Below are positions 34,968 through 49,100 of a DNA stretch of 64,000 bases, piece after piece. The DNA is taken from the NCBI GenBank assembly GCA_024811115.1, contig JAKOGH010000005.1, positions 1,054,001 through 1,118,000 of the forward strand, read 5' to 3'. The translations under genes were made by a program, and so were the position numbers. The first letter of the stretch is position 1, and each line of letters begins with the position of its first letter. The stretch is from Terana coerulea (lineage: Eukaryota > Basidiomycota > Agaricomycetes > Polyporales > Phanerochaetaceae). The notes under the pieces are model-generated. The model worked only from the letters and a program-made list of their open reading frames with translations. It was not told where the DNA came from and ran no database searches.

Positions 34968-36186
34968 GGTCATGGGGTACTTGGTCAGACCGGGCACGTC
35001 GCACAACCACGTCGGTGTTGATACCTCACGACTGAGCAGCAAGGGTGCTGCCATGCATCAGCAGAGCGTACGGGCTCTGTGCCAGCGCCGCTATTAGCTA
35101 TCCCAACGACTTCGCCGTAAGCCCTCTCGCGGTGGCAGGCAGCCGTTCGCCGTAATCCTCGTCTCGTGCGAGTGGGCTTAGGAAGAATCGGCAAGTGCTC
35201 GACGAACGATAAAAGGATGTCAGGACCACACGTCTTATGGACATACCACATACCACTCTATAATTACTCCAAAAAACCGATACACATCGCTCACTCATGG
35301 ACATTCATGGACTCTCGAAGGCTCGAGTCTATATTTCATATGTATTAGAGATGTGCATTATTTGCTGTATTGTAGTATAGAATGGACACTAGAGCGATAC
35401 CATATCGCTATTCCGGTCTGCTTGAGGTGGCTCAAGTAAGCGACTCGGATCGAGACCATGGCGGAAGCGTATAGCCATCTTCAGCAAAGCCTCTTGAAAT
35501 CCCGAATACTGGCGAATGCGACAAAAATGTCCCACAGGGCGGTAGACTTGGGCCCGTCGTTCACAGCTAAAGCAGAGTTCAAGATGGCATAGGGCAGTTA
35601 ATCTTTTGTCAAACAGACTGGCAAAGGATTTGTCGAGATTGACTTCGTTTGACGCTACTATACATAGACCACTCAAAAGTCGCTCCAGCCACTGTTCAGG
35701 ACATGTGTGTTAGAATTATGGATTCGAGCTCGTGCTCACTGTGCCCCGACGCTCGGGCGCTCCATATTTACATTTGTTTGTTACACTAATTACGTGCCTG
35801 GTTGTGTACCTGATCGTCGTAGTAGATAAACCTGCTGTAATGCAACGTGAACGCTCGCGCGTTTGCCCCCTCACACCGACGACGTTCCCCCGCGCGACCC
35901 CTTATTTTGACAATGTGCCTTTCGGAACAAGAGTTTATAATCAGCATCACGTCCGTGAAATACAGGAGGGCATATATCAATATCCAGGTCTGCTCAACAA
36001 TATTGGATGCACGTGGTCGAAACCGCCGCCGTGAGGCTTCATAGCCCACTTTTCTTTCGGGTGCCAAATATACCAGTCACTGAGAACATTGCCATTTGGT
36101 GAGGACACTCCATCGCCTCTACCGAAAGATGAGGTTAGCTGAGTGAGCGGTCACACAAACAGGTGTCTCTTACTTCGATGGACTTG
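34968..36186. other. Intergenic with possible gene remnant
   Basis: 1.2 kb without a supported gene. A minus-strand ORF at 35389-35676 (ends ADRNSDMVSL) has leucine- and cysteine-containing text that might be a decayed F-box C-terminal exon, but it has no clear start or partner exon. Confidence 0.35.
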
Positions 36187-37660
36187 TCAATACTTCGTTG
36201 GCCACCGTTCACCAGCAACAACCCTGGCCTTATCCTCTTCAAATAACAGAGGGAACAGAAGCTTGAATATTCCCTGTACTATGGCCAGACTAGTGTATTG
36301 TTCGCAATCGAGCGTGATGTATGGCAAGCGGAAGCGTCGAATGAAACCAATGAGGGCGTTGTTCACATTGACCATCAGTTCTGCTTCTGCTTCTGCTTCT
36401 GCTTCTGCTGTTCGTGACACCGAGTGGATCCAAGGGCCGAACTTAGCGCAATGGCAGGTATCTAGGAAGGTATAAACGGTAAATTCTCGCAGCCGCGAGA
36501 GTTTCGTGGCAATCTGTGTGGTTTTGGAGAGAAATTCGAGGAGGCGAGTGAACATGTATTCGTCAACACGTTCCCTGCATTCGCTAAAATTGTGAAACGC
36601 TGGCGCAAATTTGACTGCCAAATGTTCGAGGTTCGCACAGAGTGCGATGTCTTGAATTGGATCTATAATATACGACATAACTCATGATCAATTGAGACCG
36701 TAGTCCCAGAGGTAAGAGTCTTGCAGCTGCTTACCAAACCCCATATCTGGTTCGGGCACGTCTAAGCAGAGCTTCCGTAGCTTCGGTGCGACCACGCGGA
36801 AGAATCTTGAGCACTCTTTCACCAGCACCTCATTCTCGTATAGCGTTGACAAGTCCAGGCACAGCGACTGTAGGCTGCGGGTCGTAGCCGAGCTCGAGAG
36901 ATATTTGAAGACGTTGTGGTCGTACATGCAGTGAGCTCCAAATGTCAAAAATTGCACCTCCAAAGCCGGAGCGGCGTCACCAATGCTGAAAGTGGACATG
37001 TTCGCGTCATCATCGAGGATACGCAGATCGACGACCTTCGCGAAACAGTCCAGTAACAACAGGATGTCGACGTGTTCATTTGTACCTCGGTCCGGAGCCT
37101 CTATAAACAGGGGGGTTGACAAGGTACAGCTGAGTGAGGGATGGATACGGCGCTATGTCTGACGGTCGAGCCGTTACGTTGACGTTGAACAAGTGCAGAG
37201 CACGTAGGCGGGGCAAGAGGTGGAGAAGTCGAAAGAATTCGTGGACATCAACGTTTTCGCTCTTTTCGTAGGAATCATATTCTGCGGGCCACGAATCTAG
37301 AACGAGGACTCGGATGTTGGTTTGGGCAGCAGCGGATCCCTCTACGAAGTCTACAAACATGGTAAACGTCTTGCAAGGCGACTCGCTACCGTCACGGTGA
37401 CAACGTGCTTGATACGAGGGAGCAGAGATGTCTCCCCTTGCACCTTGGTGCGACGGGTTATCGCAAGGAGCGTGTCGGAATGAGCATACGACACTGCGGA
37501 AGAGGTGGGATATGGCTACGGCGTGCCAGTCACGGGACACCAGAGTGCACGACGCGAGATCCTCCTTCCAAGACTCGCCTGAAGTCAATCGATCCTCTTC
37601 GTAGTCTGTAGGTTGTAGCTCCTCAAAGATCATGTCGAGAAGCTCAGGTGGCACTTTCAT
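36187..37660 (-). CDS. F-box protein 2
   Basis: Exons 37660-36735 and 36662-36187. It starts MKVPPELLDMIFEEL, followed by CTLVSRDWHAVAISHLF, the same F-box layout as the gene at 7733-9261; RLLHLLPRLRALHL and the intron position also match. The frame changes once, most simply at the G6 run 37110-37115 (one base too many); corrected length is 466 aa. A (GCAGAA)n stretch at 36379-36410 encodes an alternating Glu-Ala tract (EAEAEAEAE) that is absent from the paralogue. Probable SCF adaptor of unknown target. Confidence 0.75.
36379..36410. repeat. Hexanucleotide microsatellite inside F-box gene 2
   Basis: About five tandem CTTCTG units, read as GCAGAA on the coding strand, giving a Glu-Ala repeat. 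Confidence 0.85.
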
Positions 37661-37867
37661 TCTGAGGACTCAGCGCGACGTCGACTGGTGTAACGGGTTG
37701 TCAGAATGGTAACGAAAGCAAAACAAATACTCACCTGAATAGAGAGATTGAGTGTGATTGTGTTCACGGATGCGGACAAAAGCAGCTTGAGAGCACTAAT
37801 ATGACGGTTGGGTTCAAGTCAATGGTGCATGCGGACGCCACACAACGCACACGAGTGGCGGATTGGG

Positions 37868-40800
37868 CCGACTGATGCGCCCTCCATCAATTGATGCGCT
37901 TCAATCACCCCCGCCTCACTGCGGCGCCGCTTCAAGCCCCTCCTCTTTCTCTCAGCCCATCACCATGACGTCGCTCTCTTCTTCTACCCCCCGCCCTCTT
38001 CTCCCGCAAAACCCTGCGTTGCATACGACAAAGCCGTAACGCAGTGACCTCATAGAATTGCAACCATCCAATCCTTGCCCGCGAACAGAACACCAGCCAG
38101 CCAGAACCTGCCTAACCCGCGTATGTTGCGCATACGCCTCCCACGTCTGCGGCCAGTTGGCATTCATCTGCAGGGCTAGAGCGAGGTCTGGCGGTGACAT
38201 CATGACATAACCATAGGGGCTCAACAGGGTATGTATATGGCCGGGGACGTTGGCAGATCACCCTGACTCTCCTAGGCTTTCTCTTTCCCCTCTCGCAGCG
38301 CACGTATCGTTCGAGCATTGTAGAGCGGCGTCATGCTGTGTCTAGATGGCATTCAACCGTCGAACACACTAGTATCTGGAGATTAGGAGGCGATAGGGAA
38401 GCAAGGTGAGTACGAAAGTTATAATTCTCTCGTCACCGCTGCTAATTGCCCGCAAGTGCGCAACAGTCTCGGACTGTTTGATCGCTTGTACTTGTCGGTG
38501 CGAAAGGATTCCTCGGTCACAAATGTTGCGGCCCAGTACTCCTAAAGCTCTGTCAAGTAACTAGCGCACAACAGAAATACAATATGGCACATCTTTCTAT
38601 CCACGTACGTAACCAGCCGTCGTCGTCTGTATCATCCTTCGAAGAAGGTGTTGGCCATCGTAGCCATTCTACTGGACAGTCCTCGCGCCTCGAACGGATC
38701 TGTTATCGCCATGCTAAACACGTTGAATGATGGGAATCTCAGCATAGGCTACGTAGTTTCAGATACTGAACGACCCCTGAAGGCTGCGGACCAAGCCTCG
38801 CCCGTTCACCTCACCCCCTCTTCGTCCCTCTTGCATCACTGCTTCCACGGTCGCCCAACCCTCGTCACCCCCCTGACGTGCTGTATCGCGCTTCGACGAC
38901 CACCCCTGATGACCACCACGGCTTCCCGCACGCTTCCTGGCTCTGGAACGGTCCTATCTCACTCAGCTCTGGCGATGCGCGCAGCCCAGACCTCGACCGG
39001 CTGCTTCGTGCAACTCCTGCTCTCATGACCGGCTGTGCGTGTGTGAGCTCATCGTCGCTCACTTATACGGGTATCATCATGTGTCAACATCGATCATCGC
39101 GCGACCCGGGAAGGCAGGCAATAGGACAGGGGCAGGGCTGAGAAGGTGCTGGTATGAGAGCAGCAGGCAGTTTGGCGTGGCATGGGCCTGGTGAAGCTTT
39201 CTTGGCAGTCATCTGAAGAGTGCCGACGGGTGAGTATTACATTATCTACCTATGTTTCTCATGCAGCCATTCAGCTGGTGCATCGCTTGCGCGACAATCT
39301 TCCTACACGTCGCCTGCAGCTATAACGCCACAATTTTCCCGGTCTAGACCATATGCTTCACCGACCCGATACAGGTCAACACATTCGCTGTACCCGGGTT
39401 CCCATCTACCGCGCTCACTTCATGGAATCGCTTCCCCGCTTCGCGAAGTTTTGGCGACATGCTAAGCTGGATATGCGAACTCGCCACGCACGCACAACGC
39501 ATCTAGTCCCCGTGTGTCCCTCGTACATGATCGGGGATCGTCCTTCTCCCGGCCTGGCAACCAATTGGCCACGAGATAGTGCACGAACGTGGGGCGCAGA
39601 CGCCGCGATACGTTGCTCAAACGACCCAGAAGGGACACTAGGAGGATCCTTCTGTACAAGTTGGCGATTTCTCACCTGGCGGCTCTGTCTTCCGCAGAGT
39701 ATCGTTGAGTGTTTTTCGATGGCTGGGCTTAGTATAGTAAGTACCAATAAACTCCTATTTTCCTGAGATGTTTTTCAGAGCACACGCAAGTCTCACTTTC
39801 CCCGCCACCGAAGACCGAAGCGATATAGCGCGCTCGTATCAGGCGTTGTCGGGCGTCTAGAACCTGCTGGGAAACTTTGACGGAGAGTCGGGATAGCGAG
39901 GAACGCCTGCAGTCACGCATGATGCTGCGAAAATCGGGGGTACATTATCGATTGAAGGCGTCGATTCGTTCGAGTCTTCCAGACCACGAACGCGGAGCGC
40001 AAGGTATGCCGCACTTCTCCCGTCCGAGGAGTCCGTAGAAGCAGCCTAACCGAATACAGAGGCGTTGTGGTGCCGCGCGAAGGTTCGGCTGGGCCCAGAC
40101 GGCGTACAGCTATTCATTTCCGGCGAGCGGACAGCCAAGATTCCTGCTGAGTGTGGGATAGATGGAAGGTGCAAGGAAACGCACACGCGTTGCCGGCACG
40201 TTGAGGGATGCCCTGGAAGACTCAGCGGTAAGCTAGCGAGCCAGTTGGGCAGATGGCCGCCGGTGCTGCTGATTCGAAGTTTAGTAGATTGAGCCCATTA
40301 ATAAACGCTGCTGGGCCTCGACCTTGCCAGCGAAGCACAACTCAGGGCCCGTTCAGATTGCGAGCGAGCCGTGCATACGGAAGCCAATGAGCCCGCGGAC
40401 CCGCGTAAGAGCGTAGAGATCGAGACCTAGAAGCTAAACCGTCTTCAACCTTGTCGGACGGGCAACATGCAGGCGAATGTATGTTGAGTGTGCAGGGTCC
40501 TTGGTCAAATTTCATAACATGCATTCTCGTAGCTGCCATTTGACATGCCCTGGATAAGTGCAACAGCGCCACAAAGGCAACACCCACGTGTTGTCCACGT
40601 GGAGAGACGTCTATTCTTCCCGCTCCCTCAACATCCCCTCAGTCCGTCGTCTGTGTACTTTATGCGAACGTTAGTCGTTTTGATTCACGAAGAATGATTA
40701 TAAATAACAGCACATTTCCCAAGAGAAGGAGAACAGAGCAACAAGCGACAAAACAAGCCCAGCGAACCCAAATGAACACACTACAGCCCCAGCCCGCGGC

Positions 40801-41070
40801 GGACCGCATCCGTCAAATCCCACGCGTCCGTGTCCCCGTGTACGTCAAACATGTTGACACCCAGCAGTCCTTGGTACCGCGCAAATATGGCCTTCATCTC
40901 GAGGCTCTGCGGGTCGTCGTACGTCACGACCTGCTTCGCGCCCGCCGAGCGGAGGTACGGCGTGCTCGAGCACGCGTCCCACCTGCGCTCGAAGCCGCGC
41001 AGCGCGGTGAAGACGTTGCTGATCTGGTGCCCCGCGATGCTGAGCGTGTTTAGGGTCTCGGCGTCCGTCT
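37868..41070 (-). repeat. Segmental duplication, copy A
   Basis: This interval, read on the minus strand from the chitinase 3' end down to a GCGCATCAATTGATG end, aligns by eye along its length with copy B (55185-58330, plus) and in part with copy C (51470-54020, plus). Shared landmarks include the blocks at 40380-40410, 40060-40120, 39505-39570, 39050-39140, 38800-39000, 38160-38220 and 37868-37900. I see no transposase, reverse transcriptase or terminal inverted repeats, so a segmental duplication is preferred over a mobile element. Only the chitinase end is coding. Confidence 0.78.
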
Positions 41071-43116
41071 GCGGGTCTGTGTCGTCCGGGGCAGAGTCTG
41101 AGCTTGAGACCAAGGCGTCGCTGGCGTCTGTGGTGTTCCCAGAGGCAGCGGGGTCCATAGACGCCAGCCTGAACGGATGCTGTGGTCCACGCAGGGATGT
41201 ACTGCAGGATTCCTTGTCGAATCAGGTCGCGGAACTGTACCTGCCCGTCGTCCGTCCCGCCGTCCTCGTTGGTGACCATCGCCGCAGACGTCGCGGGGCC
41301 TGTCGCCTCAGAATTGAGCATCGGTATCCCCATTGCGCCCAGCGAGTCCCCAGCGCCGCCGTCCATGGCGTGCATCGGCACATGTCGCGCCGTCTTCGAA
41401 GACCAAGACCGCGCGTTATGCAGCATCCGAGTGTGCCGAGAGTGGCCAGCATAGCCCAGAATACCGAGGGTGATCTAGCGTAACTAAAGTGCCGAGGGTG
41501 ACCAGCATGCCCAGTGTGTCGTGCCGCCAGATTCAGAGCGCCGGAGTCCGCGCGGGTTTGCAGGTACACCGCAGACGAGCGCGAGATGTAGCCATACGAG
41601 GGGACGCCGAGCACGATCTTGCTCGTGGGAAAGCCAGCAGCGGTCCAGCTCGCGACGCCGGCGACGGCGCTCGCACCGCTCTGCGTCGAGTTGTGGCACG
41701 CATTGCTGAGCGGGGCGTTAGATCCTGGGTTGCTTGCCGCTGAACCTAAATCAGCAACCACTTCAACTATGAACACTAGATGCATATGCTTACAGCCCCA
41801 TGTATCGTAATTCATGATCAATATCCAGTCGAGCACCTTGGCGAACCCGCTCGCGTCCCGGATCGGGCTGCCCTGCGCGTCCGCCCACGGCACCGTCATC
41901 GCCGCAGCGCTCAGCTTCGCCTGGGGCGGCAGTGTTCTCCGGAGGACCTGCAGGAAACTAAGGTAGTTCGCCGTGTCGCCCGGCGCCACGCCGTTCCCGT
42001 CGTTCCCGCCCTGCGCGGGGTACTCCCAGTCGATGTCGATCCCGTCGAGCCCGAACTGGATGTACAGCGCACGAATGTTGTTCGCGAGCGTCTGGCGGTT
42101 CTGCGGCGTCGACGCCGCCAGCGAGAAATACCTATTCGACTCACGCGTTAGTATGTTTGCACAGATGTAGAACTGGGGAAGAGAAAAGAGCGCACTTGCT
42201 GCCCGTCCACCCGCCGACGCTCAGCTTGACCTTCTTGCCCGCGCCGTGCGCGGCCGCGACGAGGCGGCGCAGCAGGTCCGGCGCGTCGTCCGAGCCGTCC
42301 CACCCGAGCGAGAGGTCCTGCAGCGGCACCGCGAACGCGAAGTCGACCCAGTCGTACCGCGTGAAGTCCGACCTTTTCCGGCGGGAACGCCGCGGCGGCC
42401 CAGTCCGGGTAGTAGGCCATCATGAGCGGCTTGCTCGGGGAGGTAGGCGTAGGAGAAGCGGATGCTGGTGCGCTGAGGCGCGTTGACGACGCGGGCGGCG
42501 GCTGTCTCGCGTTTTCTGCGTCGGAGCCGGGGAGGAATGTGTTGAGGGCAGACGAGGGTGCCGCTTGTGCTGACGAAGGGAGGGCTGACGCGGATGAGGC
42601 GGCCGCTGATGGAAATAGCAGAACGGGCCCTTCGTCTGGGCTAGCCGCAGACTGTGTCCACTGAGGCGTGCTAGTGGTCATGACGTTCCCGACGCCAGCA
42701 TCTGTCGGCGCAGCCGCAGAAGGTGGAATAGGATCTGACCAAGTAGACGAGCTACTCGAAGCTGCGTCGGCCGAAGTTGCCGACGGAGACTCGGAGACGG
42801 TGTCAGAGTCTGTTGTGAAGCCGGACGCGATAGGCGTCGGCGCAGGCGCGTCGGAGGCAGAAGACGCGAGGACGGTGGTGAACGTCGTCTCCGTCTCCGT
42901 CTGCACGTACGTCGAGAACACCGTCTGCGTCACCACTGCCTGCTCCCCGAACTGTCGCGCACGCACGTCCCCGACGGAGTCCAAAGCGTTCCCGTTTTCA
43001 GGCCCGAGCCGGTCGGGCGCGGGAGCGCTTTGCGCTGGTGGCAGCCGCATGAGCGCAAGCAGCACTGCTGCACGGACACTCCAGGCCCTGATGTCCGTCG
43101 AGCGCAGCTGAAGCAT
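40781..43116 (-). CDS. GH18 chitinase, secreted
   Basis: Exon 1 43116-42196, exon 2 42131-41794, exon 3 from 41755; the C-terminus ends at 40781. A signal-like start (MLQLRSTDIRAWSVRAAVLL) and a long Ser/Thr/Ala-rich linker of about 200 residues precede the GH18 barrel: MMAYYPDWAAAAFPP, KLSVGGWTGSKYF, the catalytic GLDGIDIDWEYP (DxxDxDxE complete), ILIMNYDTWG and KIVLGVPSYGYIS. The C-terminal part has FRDLIRQG and YDDPQSLEMKAIFARYQG. One extra base at 42368-42369 breaks the frame. The stretch 41400-41560 holds an imperfect 54-base-spaced duplication, and the exon border there is unresolved; another frame change lies near 41150. It would hydrolyse chitin. Confidence 0.9.
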
Positions 43117-46100
43117 CGTTTTCCTAACGCTGTGCAACTGTCAACCGCCTTGCGATGGCGAAGACCGGACGGGAGTAGCGGCTGCGACCTGTGTGGGACC
43201 ACCGGGGTCAGATGTCTCCTGGACAAAGACGAGGAAATGAGCGGCGGTGTGGAAGGACAGACAAAGTTGGCTGCCCACGGAACTGATTGTTAGACTGACC
43301 GATGGCTGACATGGCTGACAACCTCTGAGGCTGGCTGATCGAAAGGCGTGGCTGGCATGCAAATAACATCTGAAAGAGCCTTGGAACGCCGCCGGCGGGC
43401 GTAGAGGACCAGAGCTGACCAAAGCTGACTGAGGCGCATCAGGAGATGTGGTGATGCTGTGCTCGTATATGTTTCTCTCCGCCTGTCTGAACCCTTCCTC
43501 GAGCAAATCCGCGACAAGTCGTGTGACTGCACTCGTCTCTGGCTGACACGGCTGTCCTCGCACGGATTGAGCCCAGCACTAGCGCCGGTCCCGATCCCGA
43601 TACAAAGCGCCCTCCGCGCCTCCCGCGGTATTGGTCACCCCAGTCCAACTTGGCCTTGTAATTAAGGCCCTATATTTGCATCCGCGGCCGAGCACTGCGC
43701 ATGCATACCAAGGACCCAGGACAGCCTCGTCGCCAAGTCCCAAGTTCGGTTCATGAGAATCTGAACAGGCCCCTGTGCCTGCTGTTGCCACGCCTGGGCG
43801 TCTGGTCAGCAGACCCAATCGGGACAGCGCTTTTCCTTTTCCGGCGTGCCTGCGGGCGAGTACGGATGTCGTTGATCGGGCCACGGATGCGGTGGCGGCC
43901 TTCTGGACGTTCCGAGTATGAGTATACCAACGAGGACAATAACCCTGGGTTCGGTCGTTCCGCCATCGTTCCGCCGCGCGCGCGGTCGCGGAGGTCGGAA
44001 GAACACTGAGGCTGCGGCCCGAACGTCGCCGCCCGCCTCGCTCAGAACTTAGAAGCCCCGCGCGGCGATCGAGGCGACAAGGACAAAGGACCGTCGCGGA
44101 CATGCCGCCGCGCTCAGGGCCGGGGGCCCTAACTCTGCAAGCGCATCCAGTCCAGGCAGGTGCACGCCCAGGTACGGGTGCACCGAAAAAGGCACCCCGC
44201 TCCCGCACAGCGATACATGCATTTGAATGGCGGCTGTGGGGCGGTCGCAGGTCCCGAGGGGGTTAGGGAGCCTCCAGCGGGGTGCGCATGTGTGGCGTGC
44301 GGCCGAGACGGGGCGAGGCGGGTGCGCAGGCGGAGTTGGCGAAGCCGCAGCGCGAAGAATGTTCACTGGACGGTAGCCAGCCTGCCATAAGGAAGGAGTA
44401 TATATATTGATTATATTGAGGGGCGGTCTGGAGGCATACGGCGGCCCGCACCGCGGACGCGATCCAGTGCCAGACACCGGCGGCCACGGGCGTGTGGGTG
44501 CAGTGAGGTGCGCGGAGGCCTCGTTTCGGGCACGGAGATACTGGGAGGGGAGATATCGGTCGCGCGGTGCGTGTAGGCCAGAAGAGGGAAGGCGGGCGCG
44601 AGAAGGCGGAAAATGCGGCGGGAGGGACGAGGGGCGGGGCGTGGAGGCGGGCTCGGCGTGGCTGTACGAGAGCGAGACCAATGGGGGCAACAAGCCGGCG
44701 CGTGTCTGAAAAGGGGCGGTCGACCTAGCAACATAATGGACTGCGGGGAAACGACACAGTCCACACGAAAACGTTCGATTGGAGGTGTACCGACGTCAAC
44801 GTTTCTCTGGGAGGCCTTCCCTTGCAGTGCCTGCGAACGACGGTCAGCGGTGCATCTCCTCACCTATGAACGACAGTCAGACCTCAACAGGTAGCGTGAA
44901 CGTGTTCCCCTACCTCAGACATCCACCGCCCACCCTCCTGCGCCCCTTCACGGTCCAGGCATGCACCAGCGACAGCCCACCGCGGGCAGAGCGGCGCTGT
45001 ACGTGAAGCGCAAGCCCAGACCGCGCACCGCAGAGGCCTCCTCGCGCGTCGATCCCATTTCGAGCATACGCCCGCCCTGTCTCCCGGGCTTCTTCACTAA
45101 GAGTTTGGGAGAAGCGGGCGTGTTACGTATCTGCAGATAGATAGCGCGGTCGAGACCCGTCGCAGCGTCCATCGTCGCTGCGACGCACGGGCGCGTGCAG
45201 CACTGTCGGTGTGCTTGGATCGCAGCGCCGCGGTGTCGCCGTGCAGACGGGAGCTTCGCGCACGCTTCTGAGACAGGAGCTGTGTTACATGGGATCGCGC
45301 TGGCCTGGGCCTGTCCTGGGGGCGTCCGTGGCAGACAAGCTCGCTGCCCCTTTTCTGCAGACGAAGCCCGCTCTGAGACCAGCGCATTAGGGAGCGAGGA
45401 GAGACGCTGAGGCGCGTCAGTTCCACAGTGAATCTGGTGTTCGCGGAGTCTGCTGTTGTACGCCGTCGCTAAGCGACATTTCCTCGTCGGCGTGTCGCGT
45501 CGCCACTGACTCTGAATCGCATCGTCACGCGAAGGCCCGTTCCCGCCGGCTCGCGCTTGCTCACGAAACACGCTTTCGCGCCATAATATCCCTGCACACA
45601 ACCTGAGTAAAACCCGAGACGACTGTCTGACATCCATACTGACTCACCACCACACGGCCGTGACTCCGCCGTCCGCGGCGCACCGAACACCTCGATCAAA
45701 CGCCCGCGACGTGTCTCCTCTGTTTCACTCGCCCCAAAACAAACGAGGTTCAAACACAAATGCTGCTGAGCCTGGGCCGTGCGGCCGCTGCGGGCCAATC
45801 GGTGCTGTATCGGGGTGCCAGGGTGTCGACTCAGCAATATAGGGTACGTGCACAGCTATTTCCGATTGTAATTTTGCGAAGGTTATAGTGGATAGGAATA
45901 GCGCTGCAGGTCGAGACCGCGGCCAGGAATACGGAGGTGATAGACGCACGGGTGCGGCGAATTGATGGTGTAGGACGCCGGCGCGGACGCGTCGTGGGGG
46001 TCGTATGTACGCTTGTCGTCGAGGGTACGAGCCTGCAGTGACGCGGTCAATCGATACCTTGTTGTACTGAATGGCGATGGGGAGAGATACCTTCGGGCTG

Positions 46101-49100
46101 ACTTCATACGTGGTCACCTGGGGACACATTCAAAGCCAAGGCACCTGCCCAGGTCGACAGCGGCGTGAGCTGCGCCCAGGCTGCCGGCGACTTCGCGCAG
46201 CCGCGCGTGCTGCATTCACCGTCGCCGCCCTGTTCGCATCGTTCGTTCAGCGACGCCCCAACAGCCGAGGCCTCGAACCGAGCAGGGATCCGACATAGAG
46301 AAATAGAAAAAGGGGGTGCAAGCGCTCAAAGCCCACAGGCATGCGAGCAACGCGAGGCGTCCCCATTCCAAATCGCCAGATATCCCATCCCCCGTCGGAC
46401 AGCGCTTCGCGTCTCGACGGTGCCTCGAATCCGCCGTGGGAGTTCGAAGCGGCGCAGGTTATTGCAAGCTCTGCCACGAGTCGGCCGGAATTCGCGGTGC
46501 ACTTGTCGGGCGAGGGTGGGGTTTATTCTGGGAAGCCAACCCTAAAGGGGTATCCCGACGCGTTCCGAGCGCGAAAGGGACGGGGTGACGGGTGCACGCG
46601 TCCGGGTCGGGCGTGGATGGGATGTCAACGTGAAGGGCAGCACGGAGTGACCACGGAGAGCTGCGACTGAACGTTTCGCCCGCCGCCGTGCGAAAGGAAA
46701 AGTGGTGTCTGAATCCGCCGGTGCGCCCTTCCTGTCCTCGGACAGTGCGGAAAAGTGTTCTGTTGAAGGCCACGCCTCGCGGTGTCTGTACAGGCCCTTC
46801 CTATCGTTTCACCCGCACCCCTGGCAGGGCGCGTGCCGCCCACGCTTCGCGGACACGGTGGGACAGCCATCCGGAAAACACAGACATACAAGCAGGCGCC
46901 GAAGCCATTCTTGAGCGCAAGAGAGGCTTCGCCGCGTTCGACGTGTGACAGGCCATCAGCGTGCTGTATCAAGGGAAGCCCGTGTTTCTTCCAGGCGTGT
47001 GCGCCACACGATAGAGCACCCCGGGAGGCAGAAGCCTCCTGGGTGCGCTCGCAGCGGCGGCAGGCCAATTGCCCACCGCGTCCGTGCATTAAGGGGCCCA
47101 GATAACGACCGCTGAGAAGCGCGCCGCAGCGGGGATAGCGACTAGCACAGTCTGCCAGCGGCGCGCGTTCTGGGCAGGGGCGGTGTCTGCGAAGCCTTTG
47201 CGAAGCCAGGAACACTGAGAGGATGCAATAATATGGCGGATGCGGGAGGAGTGGCTGGATGAGGTGGTACCCGTGGAGCCGCGAGGCGTTGTGGAGCCAC
47301 GGGCGGGTGTTGCGTCCCGATCGGGCGACGCCTGCGCCGCGCCGCGCCCGAACGGCCGTTGCGCCAGTGCCGAGACGGCCGTAAGGGCGCGCGCGGCGGG
47401 CGCACCAACGTGGGCAGAGGCGGGGGCGGGGGGCCGGCGCGGTGGACGCTCAAGAGTCTGCACTGGTTGGCTCGCTGCGTGGCCTATCGCGAGCGGATGT
47501 GATCTGGGGTGCGCGGCGTCCAAAGCGCAGCGGTGCTTGGTTCTTCTCTCATGTCAAGGCTCGCTGCGAAAGAAGGAAAGCCGTGCTAAGCCTCCCGGAG
47601 AGATCCCATCGGGGACACACGACGGGGAGGATCGGCCACGCAGAGATCTGGCGATGGCCTTCTTTCCGCATGCGGCTATCCCCCAGCTGCCCCCCCAGTC
47701 TTATATAACCGCCACGGCTCCACTCCTCGACGCACTCTATCGCTCCCGCCGGCCACCATCAAACGCTCTCCCTCGCGACGCACATATACACACCCCCGTC
47801 CATGTCCTCGCAGGTCCTCCCCTCGCCCTCCCTCACAATGCCGACCGCCCCGCCGTTCCCCCGCCGCCAGTCGTCCCGCAACCCCCGCCTCGCACTGCGC
47901 GCCGAGGAGCCGCCCATCCCCCCACGTCTCATCGGCTCGCCGCTGCTCGAGCGGCTCCTCTCGCCCGCCGCGGCGCCGGCGACGAAGACCACGCAGGAGA
48001 TGTGGATAGACGGAGACGAGTTCGGCGTCCGGCGCAACGGCGCGCTGCTCGGCGCGCAGCAGGCCCAGCAGCGGTCGCCGCATTCTCCCCAGTCGCCCCC
48101 GACCAACAAAAGGTGTGTACCCGCACACCTGGCGCCGCCGTCTGTGTACATGAAGCTCATCGTGCACACCAGCGCCCGCCCCATAGCCACCTAAGGCACG
48201 CCCGCGCGGCGAGCCCCTTTACCCGGTGCTCGTCCGCGCACGTTCTCGCACACACACACACCTATCATGGGCGACGCATATACATGCACCGTCGGCCACA
48301 CCAGGGTTGGAGACGCAGAACGCACCGAGACGAAGCGCGCGCTGCTCTGGCGCTGCCGAAACTCACACCCCTATCCGTCACTCGCCTTCCAAGCCTCGTG
48401 GGAGCATACCCCCGCGAGCATCTGCATACCCGCTCCGCACGCCCGCCCGCCGCCATCGGCGGCAGCGACGAGGCCTTACAAGACCTCGCGCGCCCCTGTC
48501 TGCATCGCCAGCGGCGCCGCCTGCCGCGATCAGACCCGGACTGCCCCGTGTCCGCCCCTGAGCGCAACGCTCTGCGCACGCGCACAACATCCAAAACGCC
48601 TGCGCCCATTCACGTCCCCCGCTTTCCCGCTTCTCCAACTCTCGCACTGTCCAATAATCACATCATGCACTCATACACATCTCTGCATCCTTCCCACGGC
48701 CTCCCTTGTATATGTAGCACTATTACCGTACCTCTTTTCTTTCTTTTGGGCTCCTCGGCATCTATGTACACTATCGATTCTGGCAATCGCCCACTTCCAG
48801 TTCCCTCTTCGTTTCGCTCTTCGACGTATGACGGGGTTTTTCCGCGCACCGCCCGGGCATCACCCCTGCCTCCGTGCGTCAGCACACCCTCCCCGTCATA
48901 TGACGGCCCTGGTGTCTTGGTCGCCGCCACACCATGAGTCATTGGTTCCACCCCCCTCTCTTCACGCATGTTCCTGGCAGATACAGCGGACAGTACCTAC
49001 CATATAGCACCGTCTAGTGTTTACGATAATTCCACATTTGCACATGATGCGGAACCACACCGTCTTTGTGCGTGAGTTTGGGTGTGCTTGTCTTGTGAGA

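Noticed and set aside
36379..36410. CTTCTG repeat as a CRISPR-like or regulatory array
   Set aside because: It is a simple hexanucleotide microsatellite in coding sequence.
47240..48937. Long plus-strand ORF of 565 codons
   Set aside because: It overlaps other open frames, has no ATG context or motif, and includes obvious low-complexity translation; only the short ORF at 47802 was kept as a weak candidate.
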